From Ectothiorhodospira sp. BSL-9 (GTDB taxonomy: Bacteria > Pseudomonadota > Gammaproteobacteria > Ectothiorhodospirales > Ectothiorhodospiraceae): a DNA stretch of 64,000 bases. The translations under genes and the position numbers were made by a program. This document shows positions 17,295 through 26,044 of this stretch, piece after piece (position 1 is the stretch's first letter; every line of letters begins with the position of its first letter). The notes under the pieces are model-generated. The model searched no databases and was not told where the DNA came from. It saw only the letters and a list, made by a program, of their open reading frames with translations. The stretch spans positions 248,001-312,000 of the forward strand of contig NZ_CP011994.1 in the NCBI RefSeq assembly GCF_001632845.1. Reading direction: 5' to 3'.

Positions 17295-17762
17295 TTATCT
17301 AATGTTCACTGTGAAAATATTGGCCACATGCAAGATGGAAAACAGCAGGCCAAGAAGGATTACAATTACGTGAGGAAGCGCTACATGGGCCCGGAACATA
17401 ATACGCAATAGACGCTTCGTTCCTCCAGTTTTCAGTCTCTTATTCCAAACTCTTCCAATCTGCATTGGTGCAAGAAGAGTCTTCTCCCCAGAGAAATGAT
17501 CTTCTATTTCTCCGGTACGCTGATAATATGCGTATTGAAATAGTTTCCAATATCCTTCAAGCAACCAAAACAGCAAGGCGCTGATTGTGGCAAGTAGAAG
17601 AACGAGCGGCACATTTACAGCGTAGGCTCCGCCCAATGCGGCGAGGCTAAACGTAACACTCCAAGTCTTTATGGTGATCGCTTTCGAATCGAATTCCTGA
17701 ACTACATTTTGTAGGTAGAGGTATTCTTTCGCGAGTAGCTTGTTCAGCTCAGATGTGTCCAA
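17295..17762 (-). CDS. Two-helix-hairpin membrane protein (first cassette gene)
   Basis: 155 aa from a TTG start with AGGGAGG about 11 bases upstream. Hydrophobic segments lie at about residues 35-70 (probably two passes) and 125-150. The N-terminus is helical and charged. No family is recognised with confidence. It is the cassette nearest attI, so it would be the best expressed if the integron promoter is active. Confidence 0.55.
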   Translation of the reverse strand: MDTSELNKLLAKEYLYLQNVVQEFDSKAITIKTWSVTFSLAALGGAYAVNVPLVLLLATISALLFWLLEGYWKLFQYAYYQRTGEIEDHFSGEKTLLAPMQIGRVWNKRLKTGGTKRLLRIMFRAHVALPHVIVILLGLLFSILHVANIFTVNIR

Positions 17763-17944
17763 TTTCTGTGAACCTCCCTAGCAACATAACAGTTAATTGG
17801 ACGGAATCCGCCTTCCCCAGGATAGACAGATTCCGCATAGCATGGCTTCAGGCTTTGCCTGCGTAATGCGCCGAAGGTTGCCAGCCATACCCCGGGTGTT
17901 GCATCATCAAGCATCACCTACACCTCATGAGCGGAGCCAAGGAC
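17763..17944. promoter_or_regulatory. Probable attI and integron promoter region
   Basis: Non-coding DNA between the first cassette and intI. The cassette boundary is at 17789/17790 (GCAACATAAC on the plus strand), so attI should extend rightward from there. The cassette promoter, read leftwards, is expected here or inside intI. I could not assign convincing -35/-10 hexamers by eye. Confidence 0.55.
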
Positions 17945-18329
17945 ATGGCCACCCCCACTCTTACGGAGAAAGAGCGCGCTTTCTGGTCTCGGTTCAGCAA
18001 GCATCTGATTCAAAAAGGAATTAAGCCTGACTCGGTACGTTGGTATCGGATTCGGGCGGAGCAGTTCATCCGTGCTTTTCCTCGCCGACGACTCGCTTCC
18101 CTCACCTCTGACGATGTATCGGCCTATCTGCTCAAGGTAGGCGAATCCCCCAGCCTGAAGCCCTGGCAGTACCTGCAGGTCATCGATGCTATACAGATTC
18201 TGTATAAGTTGGCACACACGGAATGGAGCCAGACTTTCGACTGGGACTACTGGCGTGCATCGGCCAGAGCGCTGGAACCCCAGCACGCGACCCTGGCCCG
18301 GGAATATGTACCGCTCACGCCGTCTGAGT

Positions 18330-19681
18330 CTGAGGTATCCCCACGTTTTCGCAGGCAGAATTCCTTGTGAAACAGTGGGATAAGAGGAGGTAGGGGTGGA
18401 CATGCACCGGCAAGATCGTGATTCTTTAAGGTTACGAAGCCGAAAAAGAAGCACGAAACAAGCCGATGCACGCCACGGACCTGATTCACGCAAACTTGGG
18501 GGTTGCTTGTCAATCCATTCACCGCACCCGCTTCAACGCGCTGTTGACCGCGACGGCGGCGGCCCTGGACGGGCAGACCACCTCGGTTACCGGTCTTGGC
18601 CGGGCATCGCAGCGGCAGATCACAGAAAAGGCGAGCATCAAGCAGATGGATCGGCTGGTGGGTAACCCCAGGATGCATCAAGAGGCGGCGACGGTTTATC
18701 AGGCCATGGCTCACTGGCTGGTTGGCCAGGAAGAGCGCCCGGTGATTCTGGTGGATTGGTCGCCGGTGGCAGTGGATGAGAGCATTCACGTGTTGCGCGC
18801 CTCGGTGCCCGTGGGTGGCCAGGGAAGAACCCTGTACCAGGAGTGCCACCCTCAGGCCAAGTACGCGAACCGCCAGATTCAGGAGGATTTTTTGAAGCAC
18901 CTCTCGGAGGTTTTGCCCGCCGGAGTCTGCCCGGTGATCGTCACGGACGCCGGCTTCAAGAAACCCTGGTTTCGCGCCGTGGAGGCCTTGGGCTGGGACT
19001 GGGTGGGCCGAGCGCGAGGCCTGGTCCAGATGACGCGGCCAGGCGAGGACACCTGGCTCAATACCCGCGAGTTGGGGTGCTTGCTGGATGAGAATCAGCC
19101 GACCCACATGGGTGCCTTTGCCATGACTCGTAACGATTCGTTGGTGTGCCAGGTGTATGGCCTGCGCAAGACTCTCCAAGGGCGTATTCATGCGACCCGG
19201 TCTGGTCAGCGTGCCCAGAGCGGCAAGAGTCGCGCGCATGCAGCGGGCGAACGGGAACCCTGGGTGATTGCTACCTCCCTGCCAGGAGGGTCGAAGATCA
19301 CCGACCGGGTGATAGCCCTCTATTCGCTGAGGATGCAGATTGAAGAGGATTTTCGAGCCAGCAAGAACGAGCATTATGGACTTGGCGTGAATCGCTCCAG
19401 GTCCCGCTCCGCGCAACGATTTGATGTGCTGTTGCTGATTGCTGCCCTGGCCAGCTTCGCAGCCTGGTTGGTGGGCTTGGCAGCAGAGCACGAGGGACGC
19501 CACCGTCATTACCAGCCGAACACGGCCAAGCGACGGGTGTTATCCCACTTTTTCCTGGGATTGAGGATATTGCGGCGGGAATCCGCCAACATCCTCGACG
19601 ACACCTTACACCGCATCAGATCGGCCATACGAACTGTGTTTGCCGCTGGGATCCCTGCATGATTTCGTGGGGATATCCCAG
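18330..19681 (+). mobile_element. IS4-family element in intI
   Basis: 1,352 bp with inverted ends CTGAGGTATCCCCACG and, complemented, CTGGGATATCCCCACG. A perfect 9-bp target duplication CGTCTGAGT is at 18321-18329 and 19682-19690, as expected for the IS10-like group of IS4. It carries one transposase gene. Confidence 0.93.
18466..19662 (+). CDS. IS4-family transposase
   Basis: 398 aa. DDE residues are visible in ILVDWSP (about residue 92), IVTDAGF (about 160) and the YSLRMQIEEDFRASKN block (about 290-305), the Y-(2)-R-(3)-E-(6)-K signature of IS4. The length is typical. The element is inserted in the same direction as intI. Intact and probably functional. Confidence 0.92.
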   Translation: MHATDLIHANLGVACQSIHRTRFNALLTATAAALDGQTTSVTGLGRASQRQITEKASIKQMDRLVGNPRMHQEAATVYQAMAHWLVGQEERPVILVDWSPVAVDESIHVLRASVPVGGQGRTLYQECHPQAKYANRQIQEDFLKHLSEVLPAGVCPVIVTDAGFKKPWFRAVEALGWDWVGRARGLVQMTRPGEDTWLNTRELGCLLDENQPTHMGAFAMTRNDSLVCQVYGLRKTLQGRIHATRSGQRAQSGKSRAHAAGEREPWVIATSLPGGSKITDRVIALYSLRMQIEEDFRASKNEHYGLGVNRSRSRSAQRFDVLLLIAALASFAAWLVGLAAEHEGRHRHYQPNTAKRRVLSHFFLGLRILRRESANILDDTLHRIRSAIRTVFAAGIPA

Positions 19682-19716
19682 CGTCTGAGTTCGCCCAGCA
19701 TGTGGGTGAAAAACGG

Positions 19717-21199
19717 GTAGCTGTTCAGGCTGTCGCAGCCAGCCGCAGGACTTCGAAGGGGTTCTGTCCGCGTAGCTTGCTGGTTTCCCATACCGAGCGA
19801 ATGATGCAGAAAGCCCGGGTGCCACCCATGGCCCGGAAGCCGCCGATGACCTTCAGCTTCACCTTGATGGGGCGCACCATCCGCTCGGCGAGGTTGTTGG
19901 TGAAGGGGATTCGCCAATCGGTCAGGAAGCGCCAGATGGACTCGCGAAAGTCACGCAACCTCACGAGCAGGTTGGTGGCGGGATGCTGCTTGATACGCCG
20001 CCGGCTGCCATCATCAGGCACTTTGACCGGCTTGGCCGCCAATCCCTCGGCCACCTGTTCGTCGTAGGCCTTGAGAAAGGAGTCGACCTGGTCGCTTGGC
20101 AAGGTGGTCAGGCCCTTTGCCTTGGCCTGTGCCACGGCGTCATTGGCCTGGAGCAGCGATTCTCGGAGCAGGCGTGGCCAGAGATGGCCGGTGAGCTCAT
20201 CGCTGTAATTCAATTCTCGAAGATGATGGGCATTGCACAGGACATGCTCGCAGTCCTTGTAGCGCCAGTAGGGAGCCCAGTGATCATGCACCGCCACCCC
20301 TTTGAAGTGGGGAAGAATACCGGCCTCATCCATGGCCTCATGCCCCCGCTTGGTGTGGGCCGTGTAGTACACCGCATCGGTCGTGGCGGCCACGTGGAGC
20401 CAGTGCAGTCGACCCTGCACCCGCAGCCCGCTCTCATCGAAATGGGCCACGGCGGCCTGACGGATCTGGTCACCGGCCGCCTGATAGGTCGCCTCCAGGC
20501 CATCGGCCATCCCCAGAATCCAGTTCTGCAACGTCCCTGCGGAGGGCGCCACGCCATACTGGTCTCCCAGAATCTGACTGGTACGCTGCAAGGCGACAAA
20601 ATGCCCCTGGTTCAGGCCAATCGCATAGGCCTTCAGGCGCGGACCATAGCTGATGTTGGGCGTCACACCCGCCGGAAACTCGCCCAGATGGCGACGGCCA
20701 CAGCCGCACACCACTTGCATCCGTCGGAATTCGGTATAAATGGCCCGAGGCTCGGGAATTTCAATCTGCTGGCGACGTTCCTTCATCGTGGCCGGCAACA
20801 CGCCCAGATCGCAACCACACGCACAGCGACCCTGGGGCAGCAGTTCCTCCACCGCATCCGGGTTATCCACCATCTGCCGGGTCGCGCCTTTGTGGCCTTT
20901 TTGGCCACCACTGGATCTTTGGCCCTTTTGCCGCGGTTGGGCCGGACCTTTGCGTGGACCGTCCGAGGATGGAGGCTTGCTGGAGTTGCGACTGTTCTTC
21001 TCGACCTTCTTCTCCAACTCGGCCAATCGGGCACTGAGCGTCTCCAGCGCATCGAACAACTGCAGGATCAGCGCATCCTTCTGCGCATGGGTCATGCCGT
21101 CGAGTTCTGCTTGCGTGGGGCGCTGGAGCTTCATACAGGGCAGGATAGCCTATCGAGGGAAAAATGGGCAGACTGCGGGCAGGGAGCCTGAACAGTTAC
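19717..21199 (-). mobile_element. IS66-family (ISBst12-type) element in intI
   Basis: 1,483 bp with inverted ends GTAGCTGTTCAGGCT and, complemented, GTAACTGTTCAGGCT. A perfect 8-bp target duplication AAAAACGG is at 19709-19716 and 21200-21207. The tips and duplication length fit IS66. Only one gene is present, as in the ISBst12 subgroup, which lacks tnpA and tnpB. Confidence 0.92.
19725..21134 (-). CDS. IS66-family transposase (ISBst12 type)
   Basis: 469 aa. N-terminal coiled coil ([15 protein letters not shown]), the linker [11 protein letters not shown], a zinc-binding region with CACGCDLG and CGCGRRH, then the catalytic core with HFDESGLRV and HDHWAPYW, and a C-terminal block with [14 protein letters not shown]. 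All expected domains are present, and the gene reads opposite to intI. Confidence 0.92.
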   Translation of the reverse strand: MKLQRPTQAELDGMTHAQKDALILQLFDALETLSARLAELEKKVEKNSRNSSKPPSSDGPRKGPAQPRQKGQRSSGGQKGHKGATRQMVDNPDAVEELLPQGRCACGCDLGVLPATMKERRQQIEIPEPRAIYTEFRRMQVVCGCGRRHLGEFPAGVTPNISYGPRLKAYAIGLNQGHFVALQRTSQILGDQYGVAPSAGTLQNWILGMADGLEATYQAAGDQIRQAAVAHFDESGLRVQGRLHWLHVAATTDAVYYTAHTKRGHEAMDEAGILPHFKGVAVHDHWAPYWRYKDCEHVLCNAHHLRELNYSDELTGHLWPRLLRESLLQANDAVAQAKAKGLTTLPSDQVDSFLKAYDEQVAEGLAAKPVKVPDDGSRRRIKQHPATNLLVRLRDFRESIWRFLTDWRIPFTNNLAERMVRPIKVKLKVIGGFRAMGGTRAFCIIRSVWETSKLRGQNPFEVLRLAATA

Positions 21200-22320
21200 A
21201 AAAACGGTTTGCGCCCCTGATCCTGGCGCATCAGCCGGTTTTTGAAAAACTGATCACCGTGATGCGAACGCGCAATATGTCCATCCGGACAGAAAAAACC
21301 TATATGGGCTGGATTTGCCGATTCATCCATCATTCCGATGGACAGCCTCCCAGTAGCTTGGGGCCTGCGCAGGTAGCGGATTTCCTCCAGTATCTGGCGG
21401 TCACACGGAACGTGGCGGCCAGCACTCAGAACCAGGCGTTGAACGCGCTGGTCTTCCTGTTCAGCAAGGTGCTTGAGCAACCCCTTGGCGATATTGGCCC
21501 CTTTTCCAAGGCCAAACGCCCCAGGCGATTGCCCTCGGTGCTCTCCAGGGACGAGGTGCGGCGTTTGCTTGGCGAATTGTCGGGGGTTCCCTCCCTGGTC
21601 GCCTCTTTGCTCTACGGAACTGGCATGAGACTGATGGAATGTCTGCGGCTTCGCGTGCAGGACGTAGAATTTGACCGGGGATTGATCGTGGTGAGATGCG
21701 GCAAGGGGAATAAGGACCGGATCGTGCCCTTGCCGGAATCGCTGGTTGGCCCGTTGACGGAGCACCTGGAAGCCGTGCGTGCACTGCATGCCAGGGATGT
21801 TGAGCAGGGATTGGGGGAAACAGTCCTGCCCGATGCGCTGGCGCGCAAGTATCCCAATGCCCCTCGCGAATGGCGCTGGCAGTTTGTGTTTCCCAGCGGT
21901 CGGCTCTCGGTAGACCCTCGCTCGGGAAAAGCCCGACGCCACCACCTGCACGAAACCGCTGTGCAGAAGTCCGTCAAAGGTGCCGCTAGAAGGGCGGGCA
22001 TTCACAAGAAAGCCAGTTGCCACACCTTGCGGCACAGTTTCGCGACCCATTTGCTGGAGCAGGGTTACGACATCAGAACCGTTCAGGAACTGCTGGGGCA
22101 CAGCGATGTGTCCACCACACAGATTTATACCCATGTGTTGAACCGTGGAGGCCTTGCCGTGAGAAGTCCCCTGGATGTCTGAAACGACACGCCGTGCCCT
22201 ATGCTGTCTGGCCAGCGGGGCCTTCCCCAGGTATCTACCCTCGCCTGCTTTGCACCATTCAGGCTGCTCGGGCTCCGTGTGCTCCATGTCCTGTACCGTT
22301 GGGTGTTGGAGCGTCAAAGA

Positions 22321-23616
22321 TTAGCTGATTTTGTGACCCATTTCAGGTTTCAGGCATGCGCTTGTCGGCGCATTACCCACGATTAGCGACCCTGGTTGCA
22401 CCATATAAGGGCCTGTGGAGTTAATCGCCTCCAAGTCCAGCCACCACCACCTACTCCCCCACCCTCTCAAACATCCCCAAATACCCCCCCTCGCCATCAC
22501 CCCCAACTCCGCCACCGCCAACACATCCTCCAGATGCTCCGGCGTGCTGATGCCTGTCAGGCTCGTCCCCACCCCGGGCGTCGATCGATTGAATTGCAGT
22601 GCCCTTTGGGCAGGATTAGGCAGATCCACCAAAGCACGCGCAACCGTGTCCACGGACTGCGCCGCCAGATGCCCCTTGAGCAGGGAGTGCGACGCCATCA
22701 CATAGAGCTGAAGCTGATGCGCGGCCTGGATGGGTGAGGCCACGTTGCCCTGGCCGGTGGCGGTGTTGAAGCGGGTGAAGCCTTCCAGCATCACCTGGTT
22801 GAAGGGCATCATCACGAGCTTGAAGTGGTGTCGGGCCTGGGGGTTGCCGGTGACGGTGTGGGCGGCGCGTTCGGCCAGGCCTACGAGCGAGGTGAGGGAG
22901 AGGAACAGGGGGGCGTCGGTCTCCACGCGGAAGCTCTCGAAGCTGGTGATGCCGTAGCGTTGGATGCGGCCTTCCTGTACGGCGCGCTCCAGCATTTCGA
23001 ATACGGGCTCCAGCCGCTGCAGGGTGGCCTCCTTGCCGCGCTCGGGGATGTGGACCTCGGGCTGGTCCACCAGGAAGGCGTCCAGGGTGTCCACGCCCAT
23101 GAGGTGGCGGGAGAGTTCCAGTTGGTAGTTCAGGTACTCGGGGGTGAGCAGGTGGGCGCCCTTGGCCAGTTGCTCGCGAGTGCCCAACCCCTGGGCGGTG
23201 ATCTCGTCCTGGAACCATTGGGCCATGTCGGCGGGCGGGCCACCCCGCAGGGTGAGAAAGCCCCCCTTGGAGACCAGGAACATGGCCTCCCGTGGGATGC
23301 CGGCCTCCAGGGCGGTGCGCACCCCGGCCCCTACCGCCGCCAGGGAGCGGCCGTAGCGATAGTGGGCGCCGGTGTCGATCACGTTGATGCCATGGGTCAG
23401 GGCCCGGGCCACCACGGCGCTGATGCGGGCGTCCACCGCCGGGCTGGGCTCGCCGCCAAAGCTGCCCACGCCCAGGCTGGATAGCTGCAGGTGTTCGCGG
23501 GGGAAGTCGCTGTAATGGCCCTCGGCCACACGGCCGGCTGCCTGGTGGGCCTCGGCGTAGGCCTGGGTGGCGGCGCGGGTGGCGGCACCGGGGATGAGAT
23601 GGTTTTTTTCGGTCAC
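22321..23616 (-). CDS. Aldo/keto reductase-family protein, probably frameshifted near its end
   Basis: The AKR fold is shown by GVGSFGG near residue 50, INVIDTGAHYRYGRSL near residue 77 (Asp and Tyr), FLVSKGGF (Lys), and a LDAFLVDQPEVHI segment where the His is expected. After AELGVMARGG the present frame continues ~45 residues unlike the family to 22321. Inserting one G in the G7 run (22484-22490) would give GGYLGMFERVGE and a TAG at 22453-22451. So either a slippage mutation or a base-call error has extended the protein. The substrate is unknown. It starts just right of the integron and reads towards it. Confidence 0.78.
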   Translation of the reverse strand: MTEKNHLIPGAATRAATQAYAEAHQAAGRVAEGHYSDFPREHLQLSSLGVGSFGGEPSPAVDARISAVVARALTHGINVIDTGAHYRYGRSLAAVGAGVRTALEAGIPREAMFLVSKGGFLTLRGGPPADMAQWFQDEITAQGLGTREQLAKGAHLLTPEYLNYQLELSRHLMGVDTLDAFLVDQPEVHIPERGKEATLQRLEPVFEMLERAVQEGRIQRYGITSFESFRVETDAPLFLSLTSLVGLAERAAHTVTGNPQARHHFKLVMMPFNQVMLEGFTRFNTATGQGNVASPIQAAHQLQLYVMASHSLLKGHLAAQSVDTVARALVDLPNPAQRALQFNRSTPGVGTSLTGISTPEHLEDVLAVAELGVMARGGIWGCLRGWGSRWWWLDLEAINSTGPYMVQPGSLIVGNAPTSACLKPEMGHKIS

Positions 23617-23652
23617 GAGGTTCCCGGGCTATGGACTGTGCATGGACGCTTG

Positions 23653-23670
23653 GTTATATAATCATAACCT
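23653..23670. promoter_or_regulatory. Inverted repeat overlapping a TATAAT box
   Basis: GGTTAT-N6-ATAACC lies in the 80-bp divergent region between the reductase and the gene at 23697. TATAAT at 23657-23662 is a -10-like box for the rightward gene. A repressor site over the promoter is the simple reading. No clear -35 is seen. Confidence 0.4.
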
Positions 23671-23696
23671 TAAACAAGACAACACCGGGGAACCCG

Positions 23697-24014
23697 ATGG
23701 CACTGGTCAAGCTCGTCAAGCTCAACAACCTGCAGTACAACCCCAATCGCGACCCGGAGTTTTATCGCCGCCCGGTGGGCAAGGAGTTTCGCCTGCAGGC
23801 CGTATTGAATGGCAGTGGCCGCGCCAAGGCCCGGTTTGTGGCCGAGGGCAAGACCCTCTGCGAGACGGAGATCCCGATGCCCGGCACCTTTGACTGCCGC
23901 TTCCATTACGACACCGCCGGCACCCGGGTGGGCACCCTCAGCGTGGAGGGCAACGGCGAAACCTTCAGTCAGGACATCCGCATCGATACCACGGAACACG
24001 CCTGGGTGGGCTGA
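23697..24014 (+). CDS. Small conserved-looking protein of unknown function
   Basis: About 105 aa from ATG 23697. It has no signal peptide or membrane segment and is rich in predicted beta strands, with two Cys (in TLCETEI and FDCRFHY). The alternating hydrophobic pattern suggests an immunoglobulin-like or beta-sandwich fold, which recalls SoxZ in a general way, but no SoxZ motif is present. It converges on the last gene of the lip cluster with only 3 bases between the stops. Function unknown. Confidence 0.6.
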   Translation: MALVKLVKLNNLQYNPNRDPEFYRRPVGKEFRLQAVLNGSGRAKARFVAEGKTLCETEIPMPGTFDCRFHYDTAGTRVGTLSVEGNGETFSQDIRIDTTEHAWVG

Positions 24015-24017
24015 GGC

Positions 24018-24434
24018 TCAGCGCCCCCAGCCGTAGAGTTCGAAGAACCGGGGCAGCATCTCCAGGAGTTCTGCCTCGGTGAAGAACCGGTCCGCCCGGG
24101 CCAGGCGCATCTCTCCCTGCAGGTCCGCATCCCCGCCCAGGCAGAAGACCGGCAGATTGATCTGATACTCCATGCGCAGGGTCTCGATGACGTCCAGGGG
24201 ATCAAACGCCCCCGGGTCATCCAGGTCCAGCAGCATGAAGCGGTGCAGCAGGATCTCGTTCCAGGGGCCGATGGCGTCCAGGTCCGTCACCGTCACCCGC
24301 GTCCAGCCATCCGGGATGAGTGGGTCCAGCGCCTGAAGAAACCCCTCCCGTGTGGTCATGACGATGAAACGACGCTCCATACGGGACTCGATGGTGGGGG
24401 CCTGCCCCGTGTCGGAGGGGTCTTGGGATGCCAT
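24018..24434 (-). CDS. Receiver-like protein of unknown function at the end of the lip operon
   Basis: 138 aa. Alternating strands and helices look like a degenerate CheY-type receiver: RRFIVMT (strand 1), FMLLDLDDP (strand 3, with Asp where the phospho-acceptor would be), INLPVFCLGG (strand 4) and ADRFFTEAELLEML (strand 5 and helix 5). The conserved Lys after strand 5 is missing. It starts 6 bases after the preceding gene's stop, so it is probably co-transcribed with lipS1. A role in regulating or assembling the sHdr/lipoate machinery is a guess from position. Confidence 0.55.
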   Translation of the reverse strand: MASQDPSDTGQAPTIESRMERRFIVMTTREGFLQALDPLIPDGWTRVTVTDLDAIGPWNEILLHRFMLLDLDDPGAFDPLDVIETLRMEYQINLPVFCLGGDADLQGEMRLARADRFFTEAELLEMLPRFFELYGWGR

Positions 24435-24440
24435 GGCGCC

Positions 24441-24809
24441 TCAGGAGAAGTAGCGGAAGTAGAAATCGGACCGGGACAGGTCGTCGTAGAGCTTGGCCCG
24501 CTCCTCCACCCCCAGCTTGAGGATCTGGATCAGGGCCTGCGCCTGCTGAGCGTCCACGATGTGCATCTGGCCCACCAGGTCCTCATCGGGGCTCAGGCAA
24601 TGGGCCACCAGCTCGTCCGGGTGCTCCACGTAGATCAGGAAGGACTTGCAGGTCTCGTCTTCCGGGTCCAGGGGCTGCATGAGCACCTTGCCCAGCCAGG
24701 CCAGTCGGGCCACCTGGTTGAACTGGTGGATGTCGAACTTCTTGCCCTGCCGGTAGCGATTGAGCTGGTTGCGCAGGTCGCTGACATTGGTGATGTCGAT
24801 CTTCTTCAT
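24441..24809 (-). CDS. Unknown protein encoded directly after lipS1
   Basis: 122 aa from ATG 24809, with GGGGAGG five bases upstream. It is cytoplasmic (no signal), acidic, with two Cys (ETCKSF and AHCLSP) and a helical C-terminus ending in FYFRYFS. It begins 22 bases after the lipS1 stop and is followed 6 bases later by the receiver-like gene. I recognise no family. Operon position links it to the sHdr/lipoate pathway. Confidence 0.55.
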   Translation of the reverse strand: MKKIDITNVSDLRNQLNRYRQGKKFDIHQFNQVARLAWLGKVLMQPLDPEDETCKSFLIYVEHPDELVAHCLSPDEDLVGQMHIVDAQQAQALIQILKLGVEERAKLYDDLSRSDFYFRYFS

Positions 24810-24831
24810 CGGGCCTCCCCGGGCCGGACCT

Positions 24832-25983
24832 TCAGTCCGAGTCGTGATCGAAGGTGCCCACGGACTCCCCGGCCATCTGCCGGCGCACCACGGCCACGTC
24901 CCGCTCATTGAGGGCGAACGGGAATGACATGATGTCCGTGGGGCTGGAGTCGCCATAGGGGCGGGTGCAGGCCGAGACGGTGTCCTGGTCCGAGCGCCCC
25001 GGGCAGCCGGAGGTCCTGAAGGGCGTGCCTTCATTGATCAGGGCCTCCAGCTCCGCCGGTTCCAGGCCGTATTCCACCACCTCGCCAGCGGCGTTGAAGC
25101 GCATGTCCTCCACCCGGCCATCCAGGTAGTCGATGATGTAACGGGCCAGCTGCACCCGCCGCCATTGGGCACGGGGCACCGGGGACCAGGCCTCCATCAG
25201 CGACCCCTGCTCGGGGAAGAAGGCGAACAGGTGGTTGTGCCCACCCATGTCGCGCACCCGCTGACACACTTCCAGCATCTCCTGTTCCGTCTCGCCCATG
25301 CCGCAGATCAGGTGTACGCCAAAGCGCTTGGGACCATAGATCTCGGCGGCCCATTCCAGGGTTTCCCAGTACTTGTCCCAGCGGTGCGGGCTGTCCACTG
25401 TGGCGCCCCGGGTGTGCTCGAAGATCTCTGGCGTGGCCGCATCCAGGGCCACGGTGAAGATCTGGGCTCCGGCCTCCTTGAGCTGCACCAGATCGTCCCG
25501 GGACATGGAGGTGGGGTTGGAGAGGATCGAGGCCGGGATGTGGGGCACCGCCTCCACCCAGCGCTTGAGCAGGGTCAGGGTGTCGGCGTCGGAATCCGGG
25601 TGGGTGATCATGGAGATGCACATGCGCTCGAAACGGCCCCGATCCGCACCGTCACGCACCCGCTGGATCACATCCTCGTAACGGGCCGTGGGCCAGTCCA
25701 CGCGGATGAAGTTGCGGTCGGCGTAGTCCTGGGACTCTTCCCGGTGACGGGCCAGGCCGCAATAGCTGCAGTTGGCCCGGCAGCCCTCGGGATAGGTGAC
25801 CAGCAGGTTCAGGCAATGGGTGCAGTCGGTGCGGTGCATCCAGCCCCGCACCAGCCCCAGGGTGATGGCCGCGGCCGTGGACATCTGCACGTATTCGGGC
25901 GAGCGCATGTCCGGGGTCTTGATGTAGGGATCGGGCCGATAGAAGTTCACCGTCTCGGCGGCGATGCTCTCCGGGGTGCTCAT
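24832..25983 (-). CDS. lipS1: Radical SAM lipoyl synthase subunit LipS1
   Basis: 383 aa from ATG 25983 (upstream in-frame residues lack coding character). The radical SAM cluster motif C-x3-C-x2-C is C68-RAN-C72-SY-C75. An extra CTHC pair at 54-57 and Cys in SGCPGRSD and SACTRPYGD near the end could hold an auxiliary Fe-S cluster, as sulfur-inserting enzymes need. In sHdr-bearing organisms LipS1 and LipS2 together replace LipA, each adding one sulfur to the octanoyl chain on the carrier protein. The downstream position from sLpl and lipT supports this over a biotin-synthase-like role. Confidence 0.85.
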   Translation of the reverse strand: MSTPESIAAETVNFYRPDPYIKTPDMRSPEYVQMSTAAAITLGLVRGWMHRTDCTHCLNLLVTYPEGCRANCSYCGLARHREESQDYADRNFIRVDWPTARYEDVIQRVRDGADRGRFERMCISMITHPDSDADTLTLLKRWVEAVPHIPASILSNPTSMSRDDLVQLKEAGAQIFTVALDAATPEIFEHTRGATVDSPHRWDKYWETLEWAAEIYGPKRFGVHLICGMGETEQEMLEVCQRVRDMGGHNHLFAFFPEQGSLMEAWSPVPRAQWRRVQLARYIIDYLDGRVEDMRFNAAGEVVEYGLEPAELEALINEGTPFRTSGCPGRSDQDTVSACTRPYGDSSPTDIMSFPFALNERDVAVVRRQMAGESVGTFDHDSD

Positions 25984-26044
25984 GGTTGTCTCCTCCTCTG
26001 GTGCGGTGCCATGCCCGCACGCGTGTCTCACGGATCCGTGTCGC

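Larger units (their letters stand above)
8759..22182. mobile_element. Chromosomal integron array with disrupted integrase
   Basis: Eight gene cassettes on the minus strand, seven recognisable attC sites, and a divergently oriented intI at the right end (17945-22182). Cassette genes are AT-richer than the flanking chromosome and unrelated to each other. The layout (intI, attI near 17,790, cassettes reading away from attI with attC at each 3' end) is the standard integron plan. The left end is cut by the IS66/RIT pile-up, so the last cassette lacks its attC and more cassettes may have been lost. Confidence 0.88.
17945..22182 (+). pseudogene. intI: Integron integrase IntI, split by two insertion sequences
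   Basis: Three exonic pieces join in frame: 17945-18329, 19691-19716 and 21208-22182, giving 461 aa. ATG 17945 is preferred to 17927 because GGAG lies eight bases upstream. The first ~140 residues are an extra N-terminal domain seen in long IntI proteins. Then come the integrase motifs: [27 protein letters not shown] (Arg I), the IntI-specific additional-domain block with ALARKYPNA and [19 protein letters not shown], and [14 protein letters not shown]. Each IS is flanked by a perfect duplication. The gene is therefore inactive as it stands, which should freeze the cassette array. Confidence 0.93.

Noticed and set aside
23697-24014. A SoxZ-like or sulfur-carrier identity for the small gene
   Set aside because: Only a general beta-rich pattern is shared; no SoxZ motif.
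24832-25983. LipS1 as biotin synthase or classical LipA
   Set aside because: Neighbours (sLpl, lipT, lipS2, lbpA) and the CxxxCxxC context fit the LipS1/LipS2 system; the extra N-terminal Cys motif of LipA is absent.
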